A stretch of DNA of 64,000 nucleotides from an uncultured Eubacteriales bacterium (GTDB lineage: Bacteria > Bacillota > Clostridia > Christensenellales > Aristaeellaceae), in NCBI GenBank assembly GCA_902795275.1, contig CADBKQ010000007.1, positions 21,487 to 85,486 on the forward strand, written 5' to 3'. How positions within the stretch are numbered: the stretch's first letter is position 1; the number at the start of each line of letters is the position of its first letter. Shown here one piece after another: positions 1 to 9,230 of the stretch. Position numbers and translations under genes: made by a program. The notes under the pieces are model-generated. The model was not told the origin of the DNA. It did no database searches and worked only from the letters and a program-made list of their open reading frames with translations.

Positions 1-531
1 GCCGCGCATCCCGCCTGGTCGCTGAACACGACGGAATTTCTGTGCTCTCTGCGGGGCGTGGACATTGCCGAGGTATACAATACCATGTCCGGCGAACCCT
101 TCAACGGGCCGCGCGCCGATGCGGAAGCGATCCTTGACATTGCCGCTTCCAACGGAAAGCTGTTCAATCTGGTGGCTGCGGACGATTCGCATTTTTACCA
201 GGGAGAACAGTGCGTTTCCTATACCATGGTACAGGCGGAGGAATTATCGGTTCCGGCGATTCTGGACGCGCTGAAAAAAGGGAGGTTCTACGCCTCCCAG
301 GGGCCGGAGTTCAAAAGTATAGAGGTCAAAGGCGACGAAGTGATCGTGGAAACCTCGCCCGTAAATCGGATCACGGTCTGCTCCAACCGCGTCTGGGTGA
401 AGGACAGATGTGTATCCGGCAATGGATTGACGGAGAGAATCTATAAAATCCAGCCGGGAGAAAAGTATATCCGATTCCGGATCACAGATGGCGAAGGCCG
501 GATAGCGTGGAGCAATCCGATCGCGCTGTAA
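1..531 (+). CDS. PHP-domain metallohydrolase, C-terminal part (5' end outside window)
   Basis: The frame is open from base 1, so the gene begins upstream of the window. The visible part starts with an HPAWS motif and later has AADDSHF. Both look like metal-binding His/Asp motifs of the PHP (CehA/McbA-like) phosphoesterase fold. The last 60 or so residues (TSPVNRITVCSN to IAWSNPIAL) look like a beta-sandwich domain often appended to this family. The likely role is hydrolysis of a phosphoester or related substrate; the substrate cannot be read. No signal peptide can be judged because the N-terminus is missing. It ends about 30 bp before the promoter of the TetR gene. Confidence 0.7.
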   Translation, partial: AAHPAWSLNTTEFLCSLRGVDIAEVYNTMSGEPFNGPRADAEAILDIAASNGKLFNLVAADDSHFYQGEQCVSYTMVQAEELSVPAILDALKKGRFYASQGPEFKSIEVKGDEVIVETSPVNRITVCSNRVWVKDRCVSGNGLTERIYKIQPGEKYIRFRITDGEGRIAWSNPIAL

Positions 532-561
532 ATCCTGCCGTACAACATTTTTTCATGGGTC

Positions 562-611
562 TTGACACGTGACCGTCCGTTCTCTATAATAGAAGAGACC
601 GGACGGTCACG
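562..611 (+). promoter_or_regulatory. tetR promoter overlapped by a perfect palindromic operator
   Basis: The -35 TTGACA is at 562-567 and the -10 TATAAT at 585-590, with a 17-bp spacer. A perfect 12-bp inverted repeat, CGTGACCGTCCG (568-579) and CGGACGGTCACG (600-611), brackets the -10 box with a 20-bp spacer. Repressor bound here would cover the -10 and start site. This fits autorepression by the adjacent TetR protein (inference). The same design recurs at 58259-58308. Confidence 0.85.
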
Positions 612-631
612 ATTTTATGGAGGGGATGCGG

Positions 632-1222
632 ATGGCGAAGGATACGAAGGAGCGCATTTTGGCGGCGGCGCTGGATATGTTTTCCCAGAAAGGGTATGAC
701 GGGACGAACATCCGCGAGCTGACCGCTTCGCTGGGACTGGTGAAGTCCTCCATGTACCGTCATTTTGAGAGGAAGGAAGAAATCTGGAATACCCTGCTGG
801 ACGAGCTGATCGCCTACTACGACGCGCATTTCGGTTCCCCGGAGCATTTGCCGCCCGTGCCGGATTCGCCGGAAGCGTTGGTGGAGATGACGATGCGGAT
901 GGTGGATTTTACGGTGCACGATGAGAGAATCATCAAGTCGAGGAAGCTGCTGACCATCGAGCAATTCCGGGATGACCGCGCCCGGAGCCTTGCCACCAGG
1001 CATTTCCTGACCGGCCTGAGCGAGACGTTCACCCCTGTCTTTTCGGGCATGATGGACAAGGGGCTGCTGCGCCGCGACGACCCCGCGATGCTCGCCTTTG
1101 CCTACACCGCGCCGATCTCCGCGCTGATTCATTTATGCGACCGGGAACCGGAGAAAACGGAGGACGCCATCCGGCGGATCGAGGCGTTCAGCAGGCATTT
1201 TATCAGGGTGTACGGAAATTGA
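632..1222 (+). CDS. TetR/AcrR-family transcriptional regulator (copy 1)
   Basis: This is a 196-residue repressor. An N-terminal helix-turn-helix (KERILAAALDMFSQKGYDGT, then IRELTASLGLVKSSMYRHF) precedes a helical ligand-binding domain of unknown specificity. The ATG at 632 is chosen because GGAGGGG (619-625) sits 6 bp upstream; ATGs at 617 and 626 overlap that ribosome site. It follows its own promoter/operator and is 16 bp before the sugar kinase gene, so the two are probably cotranscribed. By eye it is about 80% identical to the TetR protein at 57628-58233, including the C-terminal stretch around MMDKGLLRRDDPAM. Confidence 0.9.
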   Translation: MAKDTKERILAAALDMFSQKGYDGTNIRELTASLGLVKSSMYRHFERKEEIWNTLLDELIAYYDAHFGSPEHLPPVPDSPEALVEMTMRMVDFTVHDERIIKSRKLLTIEQFRDDRARSLATRHFLTGLSETFTPVFSGMMDKGLLRRDDPAMLAFAYTAPISALIHLCDREPEKTEDAIRRIEAFSRHFIRVYGN

Positions 1223-1238
1223 CAGGAGGAAAACAGCC

Positions 1239-2150
1239 ATGAGCGCAAAACCCGAAGCATACCTTTTCGGCCAGGTGCTGGGCACCCATTCATTCCTTTT
1301 GAAGGACGGCTTTCTCCAGCCGGACGAATACTCGGAGATCCAGGAGCAATACTTCCTTCCCGGCGGCGAGACCGGCACGGCGGCGACTGTGCTTCAATCT
1401 TTAGGTGTCTCCGTGCGGATGGACGGCACCTGGATCGGAACGGAGGTCGCGCCCATGCTGCGCTCCTTCTATGCCGGAAAAAACGTAGATTTGTCCCCGC
1501 TGCATTTCACGGAGGATGACCCCGGCGTGATGGACTATGTGGTCATTGCCGGGCTGGCGCGCTCTCCCATGGGGCGCTTCCAGACGCTGTTCGCCTCGGG
1601 AAAGCGGTGGTGGAGCGTCCCGAAGGAGGAGGACCTCGACGGCTGCAAGGCCGCGGCCGTTGATCCCTTTTTCGGGGAAGAATCCCTGCGGGCGGCGGAG
1701 CTGTGCCAAAAGCGCGGCATCCCCTATGTGACCATCGACAGCTCCCATGATTCGCTCCTGCACCGGCATGCCGCCGTGAACGTGGTTTCCAAGGAGTGCA
1801 CTTCCCAGTATTACGCCGGAATCACTCCCGAAGAAGTGATGACGCGGATGCAGGCGGAAGCGGAGGGCCTCACCATCCTGACCCAGGGCGGCGGGGAAAT
1901 GCTGTATGGCAGAAAGGGAGAACCGCTGCGCAGGATGAAGCCCTTCTCCGTCCAGGTCAGAAGCACCCTCGGCGCTGGCGACACGTTCAAAGCCGGCTGC
2001 GTGTATGGCTTGCTGCACGGCATGAACGACGAAGACCTGGTGCGTTTTGCCAGCGCCTGCTCAGCCATCGCCATCTCACGGTTTCCCCTGCCCCTCCATC
2101 CGCCCCGGCTGGATGAAGTACTGAACCTGATCCGAACTGGAAAAGCGTGA
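1239..2150 (+). CDS. PfkB/ribokinase-family carbohydrate kinase
   Basis: This is a 303-residue cytoplasmic kinase that should phosphorylate a sugar or nucleoside with ATP. It shows the PfkB C-terminal signature, with the catalytic GAGD loop in STLGAGDTFKAGC (about residues 245-257), and an N-terminal glycine-rich PGGETGTAATVL segment that fits substrate binding. An AGGAGG site lies about 8 bp before the ATG. It lies in a likely two-gene unit with the TetR gene, so its substrate may be the repressor's effector (inference). It converges with the glycosidase gene, leaving only 7 bp between stops. Confidence 0.85.
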   Translation: MSAKPEAYLFGQVLGTHSFLLKDGFLQPDEYSEIQEQYFLPGGETGTAATVLQSLGVSVRMDGTWIGTEVAPMLRSFYAGKNVDLSPLHFTEDDPGVMDYVVIAGLARSPMGRFQTLFASGKRWWSVPKEEDLDGCKAAAVDPFFGEESLRAAELCQKRGIPYVTIDSSHDSLLHRHAAVNVVSKECTSQYYAGITPEEVMTRMQAEAEGLTILTQGGGEMLYGRKGEPLRRMKPFSVQVRSTLGAGDTFKAGCVYGLLHGMNDEDLVRFASACSAIAISRFPLPLHPPRLDEVLNLIRTGKA

Positions 2151-2157
2151 AACTGTG

Positions 2158-3594
2158 TCAGATCGGTATTGAATCATCCAGAATGTTTCCCCGGTGATCG
2201 GTTATGATTCGGAAGCCGCAGGGATGGGTAGCAACGGGGCGTCCGTCCACCCGGATCTCCGCCTTTCCCCCATCGCTGAAAATGCCGTAACGGTGGCCGT
2301 AAAACGTCGCTTCATACTGATATGCTTCATGCTTTCCCAGGCTGAACCACACGTTTCCCAAATGCGGATGAATGCCGAACCGGTGGGCGATATACTCCAA
2401 CGAAGCCAGCAAGGTGGGGCCGTAGGCGTCCTGAACCGGCTCGTTTTTTCCGGACTGCACCGGCTGGTGCGTCACGGCGTGAACCAGGGACGGCGCGCCC
2501 GTAAACGGGTCAAATTGCTGGGTAAAGCGAAACCCGTGGGCGGCGATTGCGCGCATCAGCCTGTCGCCCAATTCCGTTACCAGGGAATGGTAGCCATAGT
2601 TTTCCAGCGCCAGGATCGCCCGCTGATAGGTCAAGCCTTCCGGCTGGCCGCTCCAATTGTTTTCCGGGGCGTTGCGGAACGCGGGGTCGTTCGCCGCCAC
2701 GCTGGGCAAAGGAAAGGGCGTCCAGAATTCAGCCGGGTTCAGCAGGTGGTCTTTCACAAACCGGGCCGCCATTTCGCGGGAGACCGAACCCCAGTACATG
2801 CACCGCAGGGTGTTATGGCAAAGGATGCTGATGCTGTTCCCGTTTTTGTCCCGGTCATACAGCGCTCCCCGCTGTTCGTCCCACAGCCCTTTTTTCAGTG
2901 TCGCCGCCACCGCGGCGGCTTTTTTTGTCCACGCTTCCGCTTCCTCGTCTTTCTTCTGGATACGGCAGACAGCCGCCAGCGTATCCCGGCAGGCATAGCT
3001 CCAGCTGGTCACGTCCATGGAGGCCATGGGCACCACCTGATACCCGGCGGGCGGCGCGTCCTCCGTCCACCAGCAGGGCGCGTCCCCGTAGCGCAGGGCC
3101 AAATCCTCTCCCGTATCGTATACGCAGAAGGAGCGAAGCAGGCCGTCGTCCTTCAGCGCCCGGGTGCGCCAGAGGCAGTCATCGAAGCGGATGAGGGTGT
3201 CCTTGAGGAAATCAAGGAAATGCCCGTCCTCCCCTGCCAGGAAATACAGGTTCAGCGCCGGGAAAGGAAAACAGAACCCCTGGTATTTGTTGAACTGGGG
3301 TTCGATCTTTCCTTCGGCGCACTGGATGGAGCCTGGCAGCCGCCCGTCCGCCCGCTGGTGCTCCATGAACAGCAGGCAGTTGTTCAGCCCCGCCTCCAGA
3401 TTCCGCAGGGCGTACATTTCCCCGCCCATGGGCTGGGTTTCCAGCCAGATTTTTTCGTATCCGCCGCCTTCCACCAAGACGGTGCGGCCGCCGAAATCCT
3501 TCAGGTTGCCGAGGCATTTCCGTTCCGCCTCGTCGTACAGCCGCTGCAACACTGGGTTTTCACACCGAAAAGACACGCTTGTTTCCGGAAGCAT
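2158..3594 (-). CDS. Six-hairpin glycoside hydrolase (GH63/GH37-like)
   Basis: This is a cytoplasmic glycosidase of about 478 residues with no signal peptide. The pattern of aromatic-rich alpha-helical repeats, the QPMGGEMYALRN and NNWSGQPEGLTYQRAIL segments, and a short beta C-terminus (IFSDGGKAEIRVDG) suggest an (alpha/alpha)6 enzyme of the trehalase/GH63 type. The ATG at 3594 lies 5 bp after the permease stop and is preceded by GAAAGG; an in-frame start at 3666 would overlap the permease by 67 bp. It is the last gene of the binding protein-permease-permease operon, so it probably cleaves the imported oligosaccharide. Exact specificity is not readable. Confidence 0.65.
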   Translation of the reverse strand: MLPETSVSFRCENPVLQRLYDEAERKCLGNLKDFGGRTVLVEGGGYEKIWLETQPMGGEMYALRNLEAGLNNCLLFMEHQRADGRLPGSIQCAEGKIEPQFNKYQGFCFPFPALNLYFLAGEDGHFLDFLKDTLIRFDDCLWRTRALKDDGLLRSFCVYDTGEDLALRYGDAPCWWTEDAPPAGYQVVPMASMDVTSWSYACRDTLAAVCRIQKKDEEAEAWTKKAAAVAATLKKGLWDEQRGALYDRDKNGNSISILCHNTLRCMYWGSVSREMAARFVKDHLLNPAEFWTPFPLPSVAANDPAFRNAPENNWSGQPEGLTYQRAILALENYGYHSLVTELGDRLMRAIAAHGFRFTQQFDPFTGAPSLVHAVTHQPVQSGKNEPVQDAYGPTLLASLEYIAHRFGIHPHLGNVWFSLGKHEAYQYEATFYGHRYGIFSDGGKAEIRVDGRPVATHPCGFRIITDHRGNILDDSIPI

Positions 3595-3599
3595 TGCCG

Positions 3600-4511
3600 T
3601 CAGCCTTTCACCGAGCCCATGGTCAGCCCGCTCATGAAGTACTTTTGCAGGAAGGGATACACGCACAGGATGGGAATCGCACCCAGGAAAATCTGGGCGG
3701 CCTTGAAGGTGCGCTCGGAGATTTCCCGCATCACCAGCTGTTCGCTGGAGGTCATGGACTGTAAATCCGGGTTGATGATGATGGTGCGCAGGTAGCTTTG
3801 CAGGGGATAGTTGTAGGTGTGGTTCATATAGATGATGCCGTCGAACCAGCTGTTCCAGTGGTTCACGATCACGAACAGGCTCACCGTCGCCAGGGAGGGC
3901 AGCGACAGGGGCAGGTAGATTTTCAGCAGCGTGGTAAAGTGGCCCGCGCCGTCGATGAACGCGGCTTCCTCGATCTCATGGGGAATGGTGCGGAAGAAGT
4001 TCATCATCAGCACCACGTTGAAGATCGGCACAGCGCCGGGCAGCACCAAGGCCCATATCGAGTCCAGCATGCCCAGATACCGGATGGTCATGTAAGTCGG
4101 GATCAAGCCGCCGTTGAACATCATGGTAAAGATGAAGATCCAGGCGTACTTGCCCCGGGCGTGGAACACATCCTTTTCCTTGGACAGCGGGTAGGCCGTC
4201 AGGATGATCACCAGCATGGTCACCGCGTAGCCCAGTGCCACCCGCTTGGCGGAAATCAGGAACGCCTGGGTGAACTGCGGCTTCGTCAGCGCGTACTGGT
4301 AGGACGACCAGGTGAATTCCACCGGCCACAGCTTCACATAGCCCGCCGCCGCCGCGTTGGACGAGGACAGGGACACCGCCAGCACGTTGATCAGCGGCAG
4401 CAGGCACAGCAGCGCCGAGCAGGTGAGGAACAGGTAATCCGCCGCTAAAAAGACTTTCCGACTCACGGACAGCTTGATGTGGGTGCCGGTCATTTCTTCT
4501 TTCTGCTTCAT
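3600..4511 (-). CDS. Carbohydrate ABC transporter permease, LplC/MalG type
   Basis: This is a 303-residue inner-membrane permease with about six hydrophobic segments, starting near VFLAADYLFLTCSALLCLLP. The EAA loop that contacts the ATPase is visible (EEAAFIDGAGHFTTLLKIYLPL, about residues 188-209). The C-terminus FLQKYFMSGLTMGSVKG is typical of LplC proteins. GAGGAGGGG lies just upstream of the ATG. It is the third gene of the operon and pairs with the LplB-type permease. No ATPase gene is present; such systems commonly share an MsmK-like ATPase encoded elsewhere. Confidence 0.9.
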   Translation of the reverse strand: MKQKEEMTGTHIKLSVSRKVFLAADYLFLTCSALLCLLPLINVLAVSLSSSNAAAAGYVKLWPVEFTWSSYQYALTKPQFTQAFLISAKRVALGYAVTMLVIILTAYPLSKEKDVFHARGKYAWIFIFTMMFNGGLIPTYMTIRYLGMLDSIWALVLPGAVPIFNVVLMMNFFRTIPHEIEEAAFIDGAGHFTTLLKIYLPLSLPSLATVSLFVIVNHWNSWFDGIIYMNHTYNYPLQSYLRTIIINPDLQSMTSSEQLVMREISERTFKAAQIFLGAIPILCVYPFLQKYFMSGLTMGSVKG

Positions 4512-4524
4512 CCTTCACCCCTCC

Positions 4525-5466
<942 letters not shown>

Positions 5467-5487
5467 GGCTTGAACCCCCTTTGTAAG

Positions 5488-5622
5488 AGTGAGGAGTAAA
5501 AAGTTAGGAGTTAGGAGAGAGGAGTTAGGAGTTATATAGTGAATGCTTTGCTGCCGATGGAATGAGAATGTCAAAGCACAAACCATGATAAACTCCTAAT
5601 TCCTCACTCCTAACTCCTCACT
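5488..5622. repeat. Heptad-armed stem-loop element A
   Basis: The left arm (5488-5533) is largely tandem 7-bp units of the type AGTTAGG. The right arm (5590-5622) holds the complementary units AACTCCT, AATTCCT and CACTCCT. About 56 bp lie between, with an inner TGCTTTG/CAAAGCA pair. It separates the binding-protein gene from the first permease gene. The transcript would form one long imperfect hairpin. Elements at 16198, 21882 and 25443 share the layout. Confidence 0.8.
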
Positions 5623-5635
5623 TTATCAATGCGTA

Positions 5636-7246
5636 TTACTTCACGGATTCGTACCAGGCGTTCACTTCGTCGGTGATTTCGGTGCCGCCCAGCTTGAAGA
5701 AGTCTTCCACATACTTGTCAAAGGCGCTGATGTCCTCGCCCATGATGATGCTGGTGAACACTTCGGCTTCCATGGCTTCCAGGGTGGACATGTACTTGTT
5801 CATGGCGTCGGTGGGCGTGCCGTAGAACTTGTTGGTGATATAGTTGCCGCTGTTCACGTACTGCTCGATCACTGCGAAGCTGCTGTTCTCGCCGAAGATG
5901 CGGTCCTGGGTCCAGCCGTCAGGGTTCTTGTCGTTGCGCCAGGTCAGGATGCGGTCATAGTAGCCGCGCTCTTCGGTGTTCAGGATGGAGGGATCGCCGG
6001 TTTCAAAGGCGGTGCGGATCTTCTTGAAGGCGTTCAGGTTCTTGCCGGGGTTCTCGTCGCCGATCACGTTGTACTGCCAGATGGCGATACCGGTGGGAGA
6101 AATGGACAGGGAGTTGTCCTGCTGCTCGCCGTAAGCGCTCTGGTGGCTCCAGTTGAGCAGCTTGATCAGGGCTTCGGGATGCTCGCTCTTGGCGCTCATG
6201 GCGTAGTAGCGCGTCACGGGCATCTTGGTGATGGGCAGGGCAGGCTGATCGTCGCTGGACAGCACGGGATAGGCCTTCCAGTCCGCGTTGGGATCGTTGA
6301 CCACGCTGGCGTCCAGGAACGCGCCGGCGGAGCTCATGGTGCCGAAGACCACGCCCACCTTGCCGGCGGACACGGTTTCCTTCACCTTGGCCTTATCCTT
6401 CACGCCGAATTCGGGGTCGATCAGGCCGTCCTTGTACCACTCCTGCAATTTCAGCAACGCGCCGCGCATTTCAGGCTGCACGGAGCCGTAGGCCAGCTTG
6501 CCGTCCTTTTCGATCCAGCTCATGGGATAAGCGTGATAGCCGTAGAACAGGCCCACGGCGGTGGCATGGGCGTGCTTGTAGAAGTCCTTCTGCAGGGCCA
6601 CGCCGTAGGTGTCGTTGACGCCGTTGCCATCGGGGTCCTGGGTGGCGAAGGCGCGGATGATGGTTTCCAGCTCCGCCAGGTTGGTGGGTTCGCTCAGGCC
6701 CAGCTTGTTCAGCCAGTCGGTGCGGATGAACAGCACGCCCAGGGAGTCGAAGGAGGAAGCGGTGTGGGGAATGGCGTACAGCTTGCCGTCCACCTTGGCG
6801 GTATCGAACTGCTTCATGTCCGCCATCAGGGTGTCCTTGGCGTACTGGTTGGCATATTTGTCAAACAGCTCGGTCAGGTCGTACAGGTCGCCTTCCTGGG
6901 CCAGTTCTTTCAGCTGGGAGGCTTTCAGCCACATCAGGTCGGGCAGGTCGCCGGAGGCGATGGACACGTTCATTTTTTGGTCGAACTGCTCCTCGGCCAC
7001 CACCCAGTCGTAGGTCAGGTTGATGCCCAGGTCGCTCAGGTACCGGTCGATGTAAACGTTCTTTTCAATGGTGTCGCCGTTTTCAAACTGAATGGCGGAG
7101 GAGAGGAAACGCCAGGCCGTCAGGTTGATCGGGGGATCATAGGGCTTATCCATGTCCTCCTGGGTGATGTCGGCCAGCGCGCCGCATGCGCTCATCAGCA
7201 GGCACAGGGACAGCAGCAGGGCCAGTCCTTTCATCATACGCTTCAT
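5636..7246 (-). CDS. Extracellular solute-binding lipoprotein, LplA-like
   Basis: The mature lipoprotein is about 515 residues and captures sugar outside the cell. The ATG at 7246 gives MKRMMKGLALLLSLCLLMSAC, a lipoprotein signal with the modified Cys in LMSAC (residue 21). AGAGGTGG precedes it. A frame opening at 7630 overlaps the divergent kinase gene and has no such signal. The body has typical binding-protein segments (DLPDLMWLKASQL, AIPHTASSFDSLGVLFIRTDWLNKL). It is the first gene of the operon with the two permeases and glycosidase, and divergent from yesM-like kinase. Confidence 0.9.
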   Translation of the reverse strand: MKRMMKGLALLLSLCLLMSACGALADITQEDMDKPYDPPINLTAWRFLSSAIQFENGDTIEKNVYIDRYLSDLGINLTYDWVVAEEQFDQKMNVSIASGDLPDLMWLKASQLKELAQEGDLYDLTELFDKYANQYAKDTLMADMKQFDTAKVDGKLYAIPHTASSFDSLGVLFIRTDWLNKLGLSEPTNLAELETIIRAFATQDPDGNGVNDTYGVALQKDFYKHAHATAVGLFYGYHAYPMSWIEKDGKLAYGSVQPEMRGALLKLQEWYKDGLIDPEFGVKDKAKVKETVSAGKVGVVFGTMSSAGAFLDASVVNDPNADWKAYPVLSSDDQPALPITKMPVTRYYAMSAKSEHPEALIKLLNWSHQSAYGEQQDNSLSISPTGIAIWQYNVIGDENPGKNLNAFKKIRTAFETGDPSILNTEERGYYDRILTWRNDKNPDGWTQDRIFGENSSFAVIEQYVNSGNYITNKFYGTPTDAMNKYMSTLEAMEAEVFTSIIMGEDISAFDKYVEDFFKLGGTEITDEVNAWYESVK

Positions 7247-7376
7247 TACAGAGCCACCTCTTTCATCGAATTTGGGAATCGCGTTCCCGATAATGTTATT
7301 ATAGGCCAATATTATATATTTTTGTACATTCATTTCTTTACATCCCATTCCCATTTTTACCTCCTGATTTGCGCAG

Positions 7377-7405
7377 TTGGCAAACGGCGCGTTTTTCGGT
7401 ATAAT
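7377..7405 (+). promoter_or_regulatory. Promoter of the YesM/YesN-like genes
   Basis: TTGGCA at 7377-7382 and TATAAT at 7400-7405 are separated by 17 bp. The ribosome site AGGAGG at 7429-7434 and ATG at 7443 follow. It lies in the divergent 196-bp region shared with the binding-protein operon. Confidence 0.75.
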
Positions 7406-7442
7406 AAAGCAAATGAAAGTTCCGGAACAGGAGGACAGGCGC

Positions 7443-9230
7443 ATGGCGACGCAGGAAAAGACCCGGCGGCTGAGAAGGCAGCTGCACAGCATTCCCGGGC
7501 GGACCGTGGCGTTTTTGATTCCCATGCTGGCGCTGCTGCTGGCGGCGGTGGCCTGGGTCAACCATGCCAGCCAGGAAGCGCTGCGGGATAAAATTGTCGC
7601 CTCCAGCGAGGCGCAGGTTTCCGCCGCCATCGGCCAGCTGACCTATTCCCTGGACAGAACCATGGCCATCCAGCGGGATCTGATCTATGACAGCGATGTG
7701 AACCGGCTGGGCGTGACGCCGGGATACTTTACCCAGCCCCAGAAGATTCAGGCCATGCTGCGGGTGATCTGGAGCATGTCCCTGCTGGCGGAGTCGTCGC
7801 CCTTTATCCAGGAAGCCGCATTCCTCGCCCCGTCCATCGGGCGGGTGATCACCAACGTAGAGGTCAATTCCCTTTCCGAGGCGGAGTTTCAGCGCACCAA
7901 CGAGCAGTATCTGTCCCAGGGGAAGACGTTCACCGAGATGGACGGGAAGCTGTATCTCCTGATGCCTTACCCTTCTTACCGGTATTACCTGGACAAAAAC
8001 GGCGCTTCCTATTTTATCCGCGCCCAGGTAGATCAGCAGGCGCTGACGGATTTCCTGGCCTCCCACATCGTGTCCTCGGATGAAGCGCTCCTCCTGTTCC
8101 GCGACGGAGGAGAACTTGTGGCCAGCGTCAATCCGGAAGCCGCGGCTTATGACCTGAACGCCCTGTTCCAGCAGGCGCGCCAGTCCTCCGCTTTCGATTA
8201 TACCGACGCGCGCCGCGGGCAGTATCTGGTGTCCGCGGTTCAGGGCGGCTCCGGCGAGCATCCGCTCACGCTGGTAAAGCTCCAGCCCTATCAGCGGGCG
8301 TTCTCCGTGCTGAACAGCCAGAAGCATTTTTTCGTGGCCCTGTTCATCCTGGTGATCGTGATCAATCTGCTGTACATGCTGCATTTGTGGCACGTGATTT
8401 ACAAGCCCCTGAACAAGCTGTCCAAAGCCTTTGAGCAGGTGGAGCGGGGCGACTTTTCCATCCGCATCCACCACAGCCGGGACGATGACTTTGCCGAGAT
8501 TTACCATAGCTTCAACCACATGAGCGAACGGCTGGGAGACTTGATCGAGCAGGTGTATATGCAGACCATCCGCACCCAGCGGGCGGAGCTCAAACAATTG
8601 CAGTCCCAAATCAACCCGCATTTCCTGTACAACAACCTGTTCATGATCCGTTCCCTGGCCCAGCTGGGCGATACGGACATGATCGAAACCCTGGCCGCTG
8701 ACCTGGGCGAATACTTCCGCTATATCAACCGCACGGGAAGCCAGGAAGTGCCGCTGTCCATGGAAGCCGACCACGCCCGGAATTACGCGAAGCTGCAGGA
8801 CATGCGGTTTTCCTCCCGGATTCACCTGGCTTTTGACCCGCTGCCGGAGGAGATGAAGGATGTGATCGTGCCCCGGCTGGTCTTGCAGCCCTTGATCGAA
8901 AACGCCTACCAGCACGGCCTGAAAGACACGATGAACGGCGGCGAGCTGCACGTCGGCTTTCAGGCGGAAGGGTGGGGCGCGGTGATCGTGGTGGAGGACA
9001 ACGGGCCGGGCGTCACCGAAGCGCTGATCCGGGAACTGACCGCAAGCCTCTCCAATCCCGACGTGGTGGAAACCACCGGCATGATCAATATTCACAGGCG
9101 GCTCCTGCTTCGGTTCGGAGCGCCTTACGGCCTTGCGTTTTCCGTAAGTCCTCTGGGCGGCTTGCGGGTGGAAATGCGCCTTCCCATGGACGGAGGTGAA
9201 ATGCGCGATGCGCAGAGTGCTGATCGTTGA
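7443..9230 (+). CDS. Sensor histidine kinase, YesM family
   Basis: This is a membrane kinase of about 595 residues. A first TM (TVAFLIPMLALLLAAVAWV) is followed by an extracellular sensor domain of about 250 residues and a second TM (FFVALFILVIVINLLYML). A HAMP segment comes next, then the phospho-acceptor QINPHFLYNNLF and an HATPase (LVLQPLIENAYQHGL, VVEDNGPGV). It should phosphorylate the response regulator encoded by the next gene, which it overlaps by 23 bp. Its place beside an oligosaccharide ABC operon suggests it senses that carbohydrate (inference). The ATG at 7443 is picked for its AGGAGG. Confidence 0.92.
   Translation: MATQEKTRRLRRQLHSIPGRTVAFLIPMLALLLAAVAWVNHASQEALRDKIVASSEAQVSAAIGQLTYSLDRTMAIQRDLIYDSDVNRLGVTPGYFTQPQKIQAMLRVIWSMSLLAESSPFIQEAAFLAPSIGRVITNVEVNSLSEAEFQRTNEQYLSQGKTFTEMDGKLYLLMPYPSYRYYLDKNGASYFIRAQVDQQALTDFLASHIVSSDEALLLFRDGGELVASVNPEAAAYDLNALFQQARQSSAFDYTDARRGQYLVSAVQGGSGEHPLTLVKLQPYQRAFSVLNSQKHFFVALFILVIVINLLYMLHLWHVIYKPLNKLSKAFEQVERGDFSIRIHHSRDDDFAEIYHSFNHMSERLGDLIEQVYMQTIRTQRAELKQLQSQINPHFLYNNLFMIRSLAQLGDTDMIETLAADLGEYFRYINRTGSQEVPLSMEADHARNYAKLQDMRFSSRIHLAFDPLPEEMKDVIVPRLVLQPLIENAYQHGLKDTMNGGELHVGFQAEGWGAVIVVEDNGPGVTEALIRELTASLSNPDVVETTGMINIHRRLLLRFGAPYGLAFSVSPLGGLRVEMRLPMDGGEMRDAQSADR

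Noticed and set aside
2194..3795. Plus-strand frame of about 530 codons
   Set aside because: Antisense to the six-hairpin glycosidase and the permease end; no ribosome site.
5467..5586. N-terminal extension of the LplB-type permease
   Set aside because: It would translate the heptad repeat; a GTG with a strong ribosome site at 5466 fits better.
7247..7630. N-terminal extension of the first binding protein
   Set aside because: It overlaps the divergent kinase gene and would bury the lipoprotein signal in the middle of the protein.
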